From positions 7,312,544 through 7,376,543 of the forward strand of contig CM055895.1 of NCBI GenBank assembly GCA_029582155.1: 64,000 bases of DNA, written 5' to 3'. The position numbers and the translations under genes were made by a program. Below the pieces are notes generated by a model. It was given only the letters and a program-made list of their open reading frames with translations, ran no database searches and was not told where the DNA came from. This DNA is from Panopea generosa. Lineage: Eukaryota > Mollusca > Bivalvia > Adapedonta > Hiatellidae. Shown piece by piece: positions 13,850 through 24,779 of the stretch. Numbering within the stretch: position 1 is the first letter of the stretch; the number at the start of each line of letters is the position of its first letter.

Positions 13850-15483
13850 TCCACCTTCTGTTGACAACTGTCTGATGCAAAAAAATAGAAACTGAACCTT
13901 TTTCAAATTGCAATAAAAGCTCTTGTGATGCAATTCATTTGAATTCGGTTTTTTTTGTAGTATACTACAACTGGGTGGAGGGTCACGCTAGTTTGGTTCC
14001 AATATGCACTTTGGATTTCTTATACAGACTTGCAACTGTAGTTTTCACTGAAGTCCATGTGAATTATACAGTCGTTATCCGGTAATTTTTCTTTTCTTTT
14101 TTTTTATTTCTGTATACTGGTGCTTTATCCTAGACACATGTGCCTCAAACTCTTCAACTTGTGCTGAAACATGTGTGACAAACTCATCTTTCTTCATGTG
14201 AGTGTCAACGATCCTTATTACCATTTTCTTTTGACCTTTTAAATCGATTCGAACTCGTTTCCATTGACTAACAATGATATCGTCAGAGGTAACTTTGTCT
14301 TTAATCTCTTCAAATAGTTTCTCCCTGTTGTCTAACATTTTTTCACCATTAACCGATATTTCTATATCTTGCCTTTTGACTTTTTTAAGTGTGAGCGACA
14401 TATTCTGGTGCTTAGTACACAAGCATGTGTCTGTTGTAATGAACGCTGTAAGAAGTACATGTTTTGGACGAATTCAGCAGAAAGAAGTGAATGACAACTT
14501 TATTCCAGGGTGTTCACTCACAAACTTCTGGTATAAAGTTGACAGGTAATCTGTAAAAATTCTCTTTTGATTTCTCTTTTTAGACCTAATACAATCTGCT
14601 TTTCCAGGCATATTTCTAGAATTATGGTCTCTTTCCATAAATTCGATTACTTTTTGTTTATGCCTAGCTACTTTAAAATCGAAAGCGACTGATTTTACTT
14701 ACATCAACACTTTTGGATGAAATCTTTGATAGCTTATTTCTGCTCATACCTGTGTTTTTAACAAATTTATGCAACAGCCTGTACTTTTTTACTACGTTTC
14801 CTGCTATTATATTTTGTAGAATCTTTTTCTTATGGATAGAGGATTTATGTCCAGACGATTTGATCTCTTGGCAGATAGCATTGGCAAAAACTTATAATTT
14901 TCTTACACTGTTCCTTTGATTACTGGAAAGATTCATGCTTTTCATTTGTTTCTCAGCTTTTGATCTAGGGGTACGAGGATTAGTACCAGCACATATTTTA
15001 CGTCTTTTCATTATCTGCATCGAACGCATGGCAGTGCGGTATTTACGTTTCATTTGGTCATAACTCTCTGCCATAGCTTTCAGATTTTTCTTAGTTTGCT
15101 TTAACTCTTTGCTCACTCGCATTCTCGGACCATTTGCTCGATTTTGAAAATTCATTCGAACCATAAGTCTATTTTGATTATCAAAAAAAGGCGTATGAGC
15201 ACTTTCATAACCACTACTGTTAAGGGATTCATCTTGATTTTTTTCTGCATTAAGATCATTTTGTACAAGGCGTTCTGCCTCTTTATTCTTTTGACGGTAA
15301 TGCTTAAGATAGTCTCGGCTTGTCTTGTTTCTAGCATCTCGGTCTTTGCGAGGAAGCAATTTATTTCGAACATATCTTTTTTCCCTCCTTTCTCTTTCCT
15401 TAGCCAGATATTGTTCATTATTCTTCTCTTTTAGTCTCTTTCGATACTCCCTTTGTATCTCAGCTCTTGATTTTATCATATCT
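13850..15483 (-). pseudogene. Decayed gene of an uncharacterised family with DFSENY...EIQSAYW motifs (transposase-like?)
   Basis: Read on the minus strand from 15479. The N-terminus is very basic (SRAEIQREYRKRLKEKNNEQ, KERERREKRY, then SGYESAHTPFF and a KRKYRTAMRSMQIMKRRK helix). It continues FANAICQEIKSSGHKSSIHK, FKVARHKQKVIEFMERDHNS, RNMPGKADCIRSKK, KRIFTDYLSTLYQKFVSEHP, CLCTKHQNMSLTLKKVK, SQWKRVRIDLKGQKKM, and ends KLPDNDCIIHMDFSENY, then EIQSAYWNQTSVTLHPVVVYY. Lesions: TAA at 14892-14894, a frame change near 14690, TGA at 14474-14476, a frame change in an A-run near 14090, and TAA at 14020-14022. The first codon is preceded by an acceptor-like TTTTGTTACAG, and GATGTAAGT near 14692 resembles a donor, so the parent gene was probably spliced. 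I recall this layout from uncharacterised metazoan proteins. An acidic DFxEN block followed by ExQSAYW would suit an RNase H/DDE fold, but that is inference. Nothing recognisable follows VVVYY. Confidence 0.7.
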
Positions 15484-15913
15484 GTAACAAAATAGAGGGT
15501 TTACAGGTTAGTTATGACTATTAAAGTGTTTGAAATGTTCGTTACCATCTGAATAAAATGTTCGTGACCACAATTGAGAAACAGATATATTCAAGAATTT
15601 AAAAGTCATGTCAAGTCAGGGTATAATTTCTGAGATATTTTATTTATGTAGATAAATGTATAAATACAACTTTGAGATATGATGTTCATTTACGGAAATA
15701 AAAGTCGCAAAAAACAGCTGCACCAGTATTTTTTCCCCATTTTAAAAAGATAACTAACTTAACAGTTTCTATCTATATTCAAACTACAATTTACTTCAAT
15801 TCAAACATTATTTTTCAAATAAACAATACCCATACTACTAGTTTTTCCTATATACTACATACATGTTGTCTGTAAAACATAAATAAAGCAATTTTACAAC
15901 ATAGTTTTAGCTC

Positions 15914-15947
15914 GACATGTTCGTTATTAAACGGTAACGAACATGTC
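15914..15947. promoter_or_regulatory. 34-bp palindrome of two facing motif copies
   Basis: GACATGTTCGTTA, an 8-bp spacer, then TAACGAACATGTC: a perfect 13-bp inverted repeat made of two copies of the cluster motif. It could bind a dimer or form a small hairpin. The inner GAACATGTCT also fits the p53-type half-site pattern RRRCWWGYYY, which may be chance. Confidence 0.6.
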
Positions 15948-17039
15948 TCATATAAATCGTCTCCAAACAAAAAAAGCATAAGCATGACGACATAGAAACA
16001 CATGTAGGATGGACCATGCATGTAATATCTTTCCAGAAAACACAGGATAATATATTTTCAGTTTATATAAAAAGAAAATTTATAAATGTATGTACCACTA
16101 ACCTTTGTCGTTATGAATATTCAAATTTATTTCCGAAAGTCACATTCTTCATGTCAACTCGCGATTTTGAAATATGAAGCAAACAAAACAAATGACCTTC
16201 AAATGACGGCACAGTGTATTAAGTAAAGCCAGCACCTGGAATCGTCAGTTTCGAATTATTAGTAACGTACATGTCAGTAACGAACACTTCAAACTGTAAC
16301 GTTTTTTGTTCTTAGTTATCAAACTGATGCTATTTCATGTGAGATTTATTTCTTATTCCTAATACTTGGATAGTTACAGTATTTAAACAATAATGTACTA
16401 TGAACACATGCATGCATAATTTCTAAAGAGCTGGTAACGAACATGTCATTTTAAAGTATTTTAATCCAGACAATAGTTTATCTTCCGAAATTATACTTCC
16501 TATGTGTCTGGTAAGTACGTCACTTGAGTTTTATCAAGCCTACGATCTAGTTGTTTATGAAAAGTCACTGATTTATGATACTGATTGTACCCCGTTTTTG
16601 TTATTACCAATTATTAAATGAGTAACGGACATGTCAAACTAATTAAGAAAATTGTTTGTTCATCAAAACAGCCGTGATTAGAAAAGATAAACGCTATGAA
16701 TGATTCAAATATCCTTCCTTCTGTCTTTAATGATAATGGTATTATTGATTTTTAAAGAAAATTGATACTTTCGTATTATCTTATCAAAAGAGGAATGCTT
16801 CAATTTTAGTGTTTCTGTCCGGCGACAGTAACGAACATGTCAAAATACCACTTTGAAAGCATATTTTTTCTATAAAATGGGGAATAACAAACATTTTGCC
16901 TTATGTTTTCAATGGATAGTTTGTAGTGGATCATTTGGGGAGAAAAACAAACAACATCAAGTGATTGTAATAGAAATAAATCAACGGCGACAACAATGCA
17001 TCCGTTTATTGAAAAAGCATGTACACTGGAGTATCATAC

Positions 17040-17232
17040 TGCAGACACATGGTATAATACCCCACCCAGTCAGATACTGACACAGGGCCGACCAGACCTG
17101 GAACTATCCTCTAAATGCTGAGCACCAAGCGAGGAAGCTTTTAGTACCATTTTTCAAGTGTTTGGTCTGATGGCTGGGGGTTGAACACGTGACCTTTCAC
17201 ATGTAAGGAGGACACTCTACCACAAGAACATC
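17040..17232 (-). mobile_element. tRNA-derived SINE, another family
   Basis: Minus strand: TTGTGGTAGAGTGTCC (A-box-like) and GGTCACGTGTTCAACCCC (B-box-like) form the head near 17232-17165; the body runs through GTGCTCAGCATTTAGAGGAT to about 17040. Only one copy is in the window, so borders are approximate. Confidence 0.5.
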
Positions 17233-17374
17233 TGTGTTATTGAGACGCAAAACAGAACATTGTCAAAAGATTCCTTAGGAACATGCAATATGTCCCACTA
17301 TGAACCTAATTGAATAAGGCGTTGATGGGCAGCCTGTTTATTATTTAGTTATCTGATTTTCTTTAAAATAATGT

Positions 17375-17604
17375 TTAACCCTTTACTTCATATAGACGCG
17401 TTTTCCCGCACCAATCACAGAAGGCCTTTGAAAACAGTGCAGGAAGAGTTCAGATTGCTCGTAACGAGCAATCTGAACACTTCCTGCACTGTTTTCCACT
17501 CTGTCAGTTAATATAAACATAATTCACCCATTGCTGATACTGGGTGAATTAATGCTTTCGATATTAGAGGTGTCCAAAGGCGTTTTTATGAAGCAAAGGG
17601 TTAA
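17375..17604 (+). mobile_element. piggyBac-like MITE with central hairpin, full copy
   Basis: 230 bp bounded by TTAA on both sides: TTAACCCTTTACTTCATATA at the left, ATGAAGCAAAGGGTTAA at the right. The centre is a long near-perfect inverted repeat, GAAAACAGTGCAGGAAGAGT...ACTTCCTGCACTGTTTTC, folding about CTCGTAACGAG with arms of about 32 bp. TTAA target sites and CCC termini are typical of piggyBac-type elements (known). No transposase is present. Confidence 0.85.
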
Positions 17605-18139
17605 TGGTCCTAAAGAGACATGCAATATGTCACACTAGTCAAGTCTGAATTAAAAGCTAGTTATCCCTATTGCCTCCTTGAGGTCACTGATTGGTAATGA
17701 GTATCATGTATAAACTTCACTGGTGTATGATACTACTCATAAAACAGACTTGCAAAAAAACCTTTAACATATTTTTTAAGTTTAACGGTCCCATAATTCT
17801 GCTTTGATTCCAAACGGAAATATTTTACTTTTTTCATCTATAGAGTTTTTACACAAAGCGAAAATGTGAGTGTCAATGCTGATGTATTACTGGTAGCAAC
17901 TATTAATATGATAATCATGAACTTGCTTTTAAACAAAAAACAATTGAGTGACAATACCATCACAGGTTCAGTAACTCCCCTTCTTTTAATAGGCAAGCAC
18001 AGCAGGTAAAATTACTCCCCTTCTGCTAACAGTAGAGATAAAATGACTTAAAAGTATCAAAATTCCAGCTGAACAATAACATCTCTTCTCAATCTATCTG
18101 GACACTTACGCCTAGTTTTGGTATAGAAACATTGATTTC

Positions 18140-18620
18140 CATTTCATTCCTGTGCTACTGCACCTCGCACTGCTAAGGTCATAGGTTCGAGTCTCGCTCA
18201 CTCCAAACATTTTATGTGAGAAAGTTTGTGGAAGGACGGTGGTTCTTCTCAGAGTTGCCAGGCCCGATTAGCTCAGTCGGTAGAACATCTGACTATCAAT
18301 CCAGGGGTCGTGAGTTCGAATCCCTGCCCGTCAACAGTCTCTATGATAATTGATATAATGACATTGTGTCTCATTATCATTTGTCTTTCACTGCTGATTC
18401 AAGTGGGAAAGTTATCAGATACTTGAGGACATGGGGTATGCAAGAGTACTGGTTTACCTTTCAGGATCCCAGGTAATAGTGGTTAGGTTGACTGATTATC
18501 TGTTAGCCCACGATGGCATAAAACTGACACTAAATATTCATTCAATCTTCTCAGGTTTATTCTGAGGTCTTCCTCCGCCAATAAAACAGGATATATGCCA
18601 TATTTAAGATGAAATGATGG
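18140..18620 (+). mobile_element. SINE family 3 interrupted by SINE family 1
   Basis: 18140-18251 is a family 3 SINE (GCTAAGGTCATAGGTTCGAG, TTTTATGTGAGAAAGTTTG, GGTTCTTCTCAG). It breaks at 18251 and resumes at about 18547 (CTTCTCAGGTTTATTCTGAG, CTTCCTCCGCCAATAAAAC). Between lies the family 1 element. The shared TTCTCAG at both breaks looks like a target-site duplication, so family 1 was inserted later here. Confidence 0.65.
18252..18546 (+). mobile_element. SINE family 1, best copy (tRNA-like head)
   Basis: Head: GGCCCGATTAGCTCAGTCGG (A box), TGACTATCAATCCAGG, GTCGTGAGTTCGAATCCC (B box). Body: TTTCACTGCTGATTCAAGTG, GGGAAAGTTATCAGATACTT, GTACTGGTTTACCTTTCAGG. The acceptor stem does not pair and the anticodon stem has only about three pairs, so it is not a working tRNA. 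Other copies: 6115 (+), 30590 (-) and a body-only copy at 34000 (+). Confidence 0.75.
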
Positions 18621-18808
18621 CATAAAAATAACACTAAGTATTCAGTCATCCACCATGCAGTATAGAATCTGGTATCGATGGGAATCGTTTGATATTTTCA
18701 CAATTGATTATCAGTTGCAATCATTTTGGTTCAACCCATTGATAATCGGATAATTGGCCAATATGGTTGTAAGTGATAAAGGGCCATTATCTTTGCAATT
18801 AAAGATAG

Positions 18809-18809
<1 letters not shown>

Positions 18810-18861
<52 letters not shown>
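18810..18861. repeat. (GA)n microsatellite
   Basis: Pure GA dinucleotide run of about 50 bp. Confidence 0.95.
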
Positions 18862-18863
<2 letters not shown>

Positions 18864-20070
18864 AAATGAAAGACTTGTCTTATGTCTATGAAATATGCGA
18901 TTCAAATAATAATTACGTTTATATTTAATTCATTTACTTCACCTATGTAAAAATATTTGGAAACAACATGATAAAGAGGGAGACAGAGATGGGAATATAT
19001 AAAAAAATCATATAAATATTGAAAATCATTTAGGCTGAAATTACTTGAGTTCCACATGTATACCTGGTTATCTAACACAGATTATCTGAAATTAAGAAAA
19101 TAACTGAAAAAGTCACTGTGTGGTGACAGTCGATTGCTGACAAACACAATCGATTATTGCCAACTTCAACTCAAACATACCAACTATCAATAGTCTGAGA
19201 CGATCTGAACACCACTAGAATTTAGCATGTGTTAAAAAATGTCTTTAAGCCCAATTCATCCCTATTTGTAGCATATTCAATGGAACGTTTAAAGCCAGAT
19301 TTTTATCGTGATTCAGTAAGGCCATATTTGAAAAAGTACATATTGCATGTTGCCTGAGGTCCTCTACTGTTAGCCGGCTAAGAATAGAATCACTGTCGAT
19401 CTCTGCAGAGGGGTAGGAATCCTCCGAATGGGTGACATGTTCATTTTATCATTTTTTGTCATGTTCACTATTGTGGTTAAATTATCAACCCTTGTGTGGT
19501 TTCAGGGAGCCATATGAGTGATGGCAAGAATAGGACCACTGTGGCTGATGCATGTCGTAAGAAGCGACAATTTGAGTAATATGATAGAATTTGCTTAAAC
19601 TCTGCAGTTCTGCAGGTATCAAGGTTCTAGGTTCATTATGCATATTCATTTGTTGGTGTATTTTTTTTAAACTGTATATTAATTTGTTGTTTTTGTACAT
19701 GTAGAGTGAACCTGGAATCTTCCTTCCTGTTGGCGTTGAATAACCTATAATGTGTTGGTACGCTGTAAAACCCTATTCATTCATTCAATCCTCTACTGTC
19801 ATCTAATGACCGCTTACTTCTCACCTCTGAGGTTGTGGATTCCAGCCCAGTTTGGTCTAAAAACATTTTTTTGTGAGAAAGTTTGTCAGACTGCAATTAC
19901 TTGTGAAAGGATTCAACTCCATTCTGAAAAAAAGTTTTGTTACCTGACTGACGCCAAGAATTGTATTTATTTATATGACCGTGTTGTTTTTTTTTGCATT
20001 CTAACATTTGCAGTTGATCTTGCCAATTTTCACTATCCAAAACTTTATATTTGAAATATTATCAACAATT
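18862..20070. other. No gene seen; scattered repeat fragments
   Basis: 19360-19750 carries wording common to molluscan dispersed repeats (GTGATGGCAAGAATAGGACC, GTCGTAAGAAGCGACAA). 19795-19930 holds a worn family 3 SINE (CTCTGAGGTTGTGGATTCCA, TTTGTGAGAAAGTTTGTCAG). No coding region is supported. Confidence 0.4.
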
Positions 20071-20425
20071 TTTATCTCACCTGAGCACAGTTCAAGATTA
20101 GCTCTTATGATCGCCATGACGTCCATGTCTTGTTGTCTGTCCTTCTGTCCCTCTGTAAATTCTTATGCTGTGTGCATTCAAGCAAGCCCATTTTTAATTA
20201 TATAACCATAATAACTCAGAAGTTCTTGACCTTGTGTGCACTCTAGCACATGCGCTCATTTTTCAATTGATCTTCACCAAACTTAGTAGTAATATAACCA
20301 TAATATCTTAGACAAAATTGGACAATAATGCTGGAGTTTTGGTCCCTGAAATTATGAAAAATCCCATTTTTGGCATATTCTCCTATATCACAGGTGAGCA
20401 GTTTAGGATCATTGCTGTCCTCTTG
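20071..20425 (+). mobile_element. Interspersed element with CACCTGAGC / CAGGTGAGC ends
   Basis: Begins TATCTCACCTGAGCACAGTT and ends ATATCACAGGTGAGCAGTTT, an inverted CTCACCTG pair about 330 bp apart. The inside (GATCTTCACCAAACTTAGTA, CCATTTTTGGCATATTC) is typical molluscan repeat wording. Only one copy in the window. Confidence 0.45.
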
Positions 20426-20534
20426 TTATGAAACAAGTGGTTAATGTCAAAATGAGTATGAAAATCTTTAAAAATGCACAGAGGTTAATCAACATTTATT
20501 TCCTATGTGATATAATTACTGAAGGCAGTTCACA

Positions 20535-20765
20535 TGTGGAGCAAGTGGTCCAGTGGTAAAGTTATTGGTCCTGGAGGGTTGTGGGTTTGATCCTCCACCA
20601 CAGCCACAGACACTAGTGACACCTAGATTAAGACACCTCTTCGGCTTTGTGCTTGGTGCTGGTTCTACCCAGGTATACTTCGAGGAGCATGAGTTGTATA
20701 AGTTGTAATAACTTGTTTCACAATTGAAGTAAAGTAAATAAGTTTAAACTTTATCTAGGGAAAAC
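20535..20765 (+). mobile_element. SINE family 2, copy 2
   Basis: Head AGTGGTCCAGTGGTAAAG (A box) and GGTTGTGGGTTTGATCC (B box); tail TTGTTTCACAATTGAAGTAA then ATAAGTTTAAAC, matching the minus-strand copy at 10091. Confidence 0.75.
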
Positions 20766-20924
20766 TGACTGCCCTAAAACAATAATTTTTAAAAAAAAAA
20801 GTAGATCCAAAGTCTTGCTTAAGTGAAATAAGTTCCATTGGAATTATCACTTTTATTTTCTCTTGGAATCTCTATAAGTTGCATGCAAAAATGTAACATA
20901 AAACTAAAGAATCGTTCGTTGGGT

Positions 20925-21170
20925 ATTTTTAGCTTGCCGGGAAGAAGTCCAAGGAGACACCCAAGTTAAACTTTTGCGTTTAAGTTTAAGATATCTATGA
21001 AACCACTCATTGGAATTGAATGAAACTTGGCATGTGTGTTCACCATCATCAATGGAACACACAGAGACAAGAACCTTAACTCTGGATTGCATTTTGGCAC
21101 AGTTATGGCCCTTTTTGGACTTAGACACCCAGAGGCGAGCTGTGTTGTCTTCTGACAACTCTTGTCTTGT
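20925..21170 (+). mobile_element. Interspersed repeat family R2, short copy
   Basis: Words CACCCAAGTTAAACTTTTGC, AAGATATCTATGAAACCACT, CATGTGTGTTCACCATCATC, GGAACACACAGAGACAAGAA and TTGCATTTTGGCACAGTTAT appear once here and several times in tandem at 27400-28430. It ends GTTGTCTTCTGACAACTCTTG. Confidence 0.65.
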
Positions 21171-21303
21171 TTATTTTAGGGATATATAATACCTATAAAA
21201 CTGATGAAGTTTTCACTTGATGTCAGGTGGCAAATGACAGATGTGTTAACAAAATTGAAACGAAAATTTCAAAAGAAGGGTATTTACATTCTGAGGAATT
21301 TTA

Positions 21304-21540
21304 ATTGCGGCCAAGTGCTCCAAGGTGCCAACTCAAAATCATTTACCTCTCACCCCTAAGGTAATGGGTTCAAGTCCCACTCGCTCCATAAATTTTATGT
21401 GAGAAAGTTTGCCAGATACATGAAAAAGGATTTAGGTTCTACTCAGATTCATTCTGAGGTCTTCCTTCACCAATAAAACTGGATATGCCATATGTAGCCT
21501 AAAATGTGTTGAAAACAGCATTAAACGCCATTTAAAAATT
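21304..21540 (+). mobile_element. SINE family 3 (tRNA-derived), copy
   Basis: Head with CCCCTAAGGTAATGGGTTCA and AGTCCCACTCGCTCC; conserved middle TTTTATGTGAGAAAGTTTGC; tail GGTCTTCCTTCACCAATAAA, GATATGCCATATGTAGCC and GCATTAAACGCCATTTAAA. Relatives at 18140, 31150, 36240, 43539 and 61545. Confidence 0.75.
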
Positions 21541-22379
21541 CGGTGTCAAGAGGGTGTTTCCCACCTTCTATTCATGTTTCTGTCAGGTCATTGTTTCACT
21601 ATATAATTTACATTTGAAGTGCATGTCTTATGCTCACTGATCCATGTTGTAAAATTTGATTTATAATGCTAAATAAACTGTTTGATACAACACAACAGGA
21701 TATGGTATATTAGTTCATATAATTTGCATTGTAAATATTTCTTGTCACAGAGTCATTTCATTGTAATATGTAAAGTAGGTAGGGATATATTTGATACTAG
21801 TTCTGTCTATGGAGTACCACACATATTTAAGACGTTATGTTTATGTTTATTAATAGGTATGGGCAGGGCGAGAATATGTTCAATTTTTAAGTTGGCTGAA
21901 ATGACTTTTGGTGATTGTACCAATTGTGAAATAGATACCATGCATGATTGTCTAGCTACATTCATATTGAATTGTACTAACCGGTATTTACTGTATGTAA
22001 TTTGATAAATCAACTCTTTTTGTTTTGGTACTTATTGGAACATTATAATTATTCAGTTTTAATATTTGTGTGTGTGTGTATGGAATTCATACGCGATCGT
22101 ATTCAGTGTTTATATCTCACTTTGTGTGTGTGTATGGAATTAATAGACGATCGTGACGGCGTAAGTGGTTATCTGATATTTTGATTTTGAATTATTTGTT
22201 GCTAAATCACTGTCAGTGACAGCCTAATTAAATTAAAAAGCACTGTAACATGACATGGTTCCCTTCTAATATAATCCTGGGTGTTGATGAAATGGGGAAA
22301 TTTTGACTTGAAGTGTAGTTTTAATAAAAATGTTTTCACAGGTGCACATACATGTAAGTTTGACCATATGCTATGCTTA

Positions 22380-22615
22380 AAGGGAATTTATCAAGATTTT
22401 GCAAACTTTCAAAATTGGCTAAAACTTTTTTTTTTTCAATATATCAAGCCTATATATACTCTCTCACCCCATACTGCCAGAAGGATATCTATCGAAACAT
22501 GCCAAAATAATATATTAAAAGAGGATTTCCTACCTTGAGCTACGCACCTAGGTTAGACTAAAATAGATTTTCGGCTTAAAAGTGCAACACATTTTGTGAC
22601 GTATAAAATGAGTTG
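22380..22615 (+). repeat. Interspersed repeat family R1, copy 2
   Basis: AAAGGGAATTTATCAAGATT, TATATACTCTCTCACCCCAT, AAACATGCCAAAATAATATA, GGATTTCCTACCTTGAGCTA, CCTAGGTTAGACTAAAATAG and TTTTGTGACGTATAAAATGA are in the family order. Confidence 0.65.
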
Positions 22616-22941
22616 TATGGTCCCCACCCCTCTAGGGTCTTGGGGGCGGACCAAAACTGTCAAATTCAAGGTAAACTTTAAAAATGTTCTTCTTAATATA
22701 GGAAGTACTGGGACACAAATGGTGAGCATGATTTTGGACATATAAATATACATATATATCTACGGGTACTTTATAAAAAAAGTGAACTGCATGTCCCTGG
22801 GTCTTCCGGTTTGGCCCTGGGGGTTGGGCCTTGGTAGGGCCTACTTTACTAAATTTATATAAAAGGAATTGACGAAAAACATTATTTCTTATGACTTATG
22901 TGAATGTTTTTTGGATAATCAGGTGACTATTAAGGCACATG

Positions 22942-23377
22942 TGAGATTGTCTTGATGAAATTTTTTATGTACACGCAGAAACTGTAGATATCATGAACTA
23001 ACTTTCATAATGCACATAACTGTTATACATCTGTTTTAGAAGAGACAGGATATATCATGTTTTCACACATTACTATATCGAGTGAGCGGTGTAATTTCTT
23101 TAAAGTACAGTATTTGGATGAAATGTTGTGGATAGGTTCTCAAAGTGTAAAGGAAGTTTGAGATTGCTTTTGAACCAAATTTGGTTAAGTTGGGAATAGA
23201 AAATGATTTTACTTCATTAACATTAGTTTCTATAGTATAACCTAATTTTCTCTCAGGTTTGTTAAAGCTATGGCCCTCGGGTCAAATTGGTTTCGCCCCA
23301 GGGACTTATCAGTTTAACTTTTAACTTCAGTTTTACTTGTGGCATTGGCCGATGGTCCTGTACCAAGATTGTTCTTG
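22942..23377 (+). repeat. 436-bp direct duplication, copy 1
   Basis: Matches 25747-26182 over the same 436-bp length, with no indels and only about eight substitutions that I can see (for example CTGTAGATA/CTGCAGATA, GAGTGAGCGG/GAGTGGGCGG, TTGGATGAAATG/TTAGATGAAATT). Either a young interspersed element or a local duplication. Confidence 0.85.
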
Positions 23378-23613
23378 TAATTCCACCATTGATACAGGCT
23401 CACACGTTGTAAAAATTGTTTTCTATAAGATAGAGTCTGAATGACATCAAGCAGTATTAAGAATGGGGATTTCAGATTCCAAATTAAGTTTACCACTCCA
23501 ATTTAAATATCCATTTTGTTATGATTAGGTAGATTTGACATACCAAGCCATTCGGATTTCATTCATTAATGATAATGAGATGTTTTTTATCCAATTTAAT
23601 AATATTTTTTTTT

Positions 23614-24114
23614 TTAAAGCAACACATCCACGTTTAAACTTTTTTAAAAAAAATTTGAGTTGAGTTGTGAGCACATTTCCCATACATAAATATATGGTCA
23701 GTGAGCTGTATATGTGCTAACAAACACTATCCAGAACGCTTTAGAATTATAAAAAAAGATGTTCAAATTATAAAGCGTGACAAACGCTTTATAAATTATT
23801 TTTTTAATTGCCGAGGATTCCAACTTTGCTTCAAATTGAATTATGCGAGTCGTATTAAAAAACTTCATGTTTTAATGCGTAGTGTACTTTACCTGCCTTG
23901 AAAGTCATTTTGACAATTTTTTTTGACTCGGGGTGAGTTACACGCTTGTTTTATAAAGTGTTAGTCACGCATTATAATTTGGGCATCATTTTGTTTGGGA
24001 TTGTGTTTATATGCTCATATACAGCTAATTGATCATGTGTTTGTATGGGAAATGTGCTCATAACTCAATTATTTTTTTTTTTTTTAAAGTTCAAACGTGG
24101 ATGTGTTGCTTTAA
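23614..24114. mobile_element. 501-bp MITE with long TIRs and TTAA target site
   Basis: TTAA-AGCAACACATCCACG at the left and CGTGGATGTGTTGCT-TTAA at the right. The inverted ends extend about 80 bp (GAGCACATTTCCCATAC at the left pairs with GTATGGGAAATGTGCTC at the right). The inside has further small inverted repeats (AAGCGTGACAAACGCTTTAT). No transposase. Confidence 0.85.
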
Positions 24115-24739
24115 GACATTTATAGCCTTTTGTCCTGATATACTCCTCCCTTTAAGACCTATTTTGTTTTAGGTTTGCCTGTTCTTTGTAAATTACTGCA
24201 TAATAATAATGATGTTTTGGAAAACAAAACCAAACAAGGGTAATACTCGTGTTAAACCCATTCCTCCACAGGTTCGAAATAGGGGCCTGTTTCATAAACA
24301 TTAGTATGTTTACGAATGTCTTGACGTTAAACTTAAAATTATGATAAAAGTCAAGAAATTCATTCAGTGTTTTACTAACATCATCATAAGATTTTTTGAT
24401 AGCCTTGTAAAAAACATTTGTTTTAAAATGTCACAATAGCTTTGTGCAAATGAAACATTTGTTTGTACGAAAATCTTAGACTTACAAAGGTGGGTGAAAC
24501 GGACCCAAGTTGTATATTGGTGAGTCGTTGCTGGTGAGTGGGTTTTCCTGATCTATATTTTATTATAAAACTCTTAGACATCATAATTTATATATACTTA
24601 AGAATATATATAATCTAAATTTTTGTTTATTTACGAAACCTAATTGAAAGGCAAGCTGGATGGATAAAACCATGTGATGCCCCATATTCCCGGTGATATC
24701 TGAGTGATATCTACAGAAAAATACCACCACAACCGTAAT

Positions 24740-24760
24740 TTTATTTTTTTCTTATTTTAG
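24740..24760 (+). promoter_or_regulatory. 3' splice acceptor before TMC exon 1
   Basis: A T-rich tract (TTTATTTTTTTCTTATTTTAG) ends in AG at 24760, 19 bases before the ATG. This suggests a non-coding 5' exon upstream, so the promoter is not at 24780. No convincing donor or promoter was found. Confidence 0.6.
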
Positions 24761-24779
24761 GTGAGATAAAGTGTGTGTT

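Larger units (their letters stand above)
12906..16844. repeat. Dispersed 16-bp motif cluster, consensus AGTAACGAACATGTCA
   Basis: Copies, exact or with one or two changes, in either orientation: 12906-12915, 13285-13295, about 13640, about 13782, 15532-15546, 15556-15569, 15914-15926, 15935-15947, 16261-16275, 16276-16290, 16433-16448, 16621-16636 and 16827-16844. They lie on both sides of, and not inside, the coding remnant at 13850-15483. I did not notice the motif elsewhere in the window. Such arrays are typical of subterminal binding sites of some DNA transposons; that reading is inference. Confidence 0.65.

Noticed and set aside
15935-15947. p53-type response element
   Set aside because: The match to RRRCWWGYYY is explained by the palindromic cluster motif; most other copies miss the last pyrimidine.
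18255-18335. tRNA gene
   Set aside because: A and B boxes are good, but the acceptor stem does not pair, the anticodon stem is poor, and the sequence continues into a SINE body shared by other copies.
21682-22005. 107-codon frame
   Set aside because: Biased AT-rich composition, no domain; likely chance.
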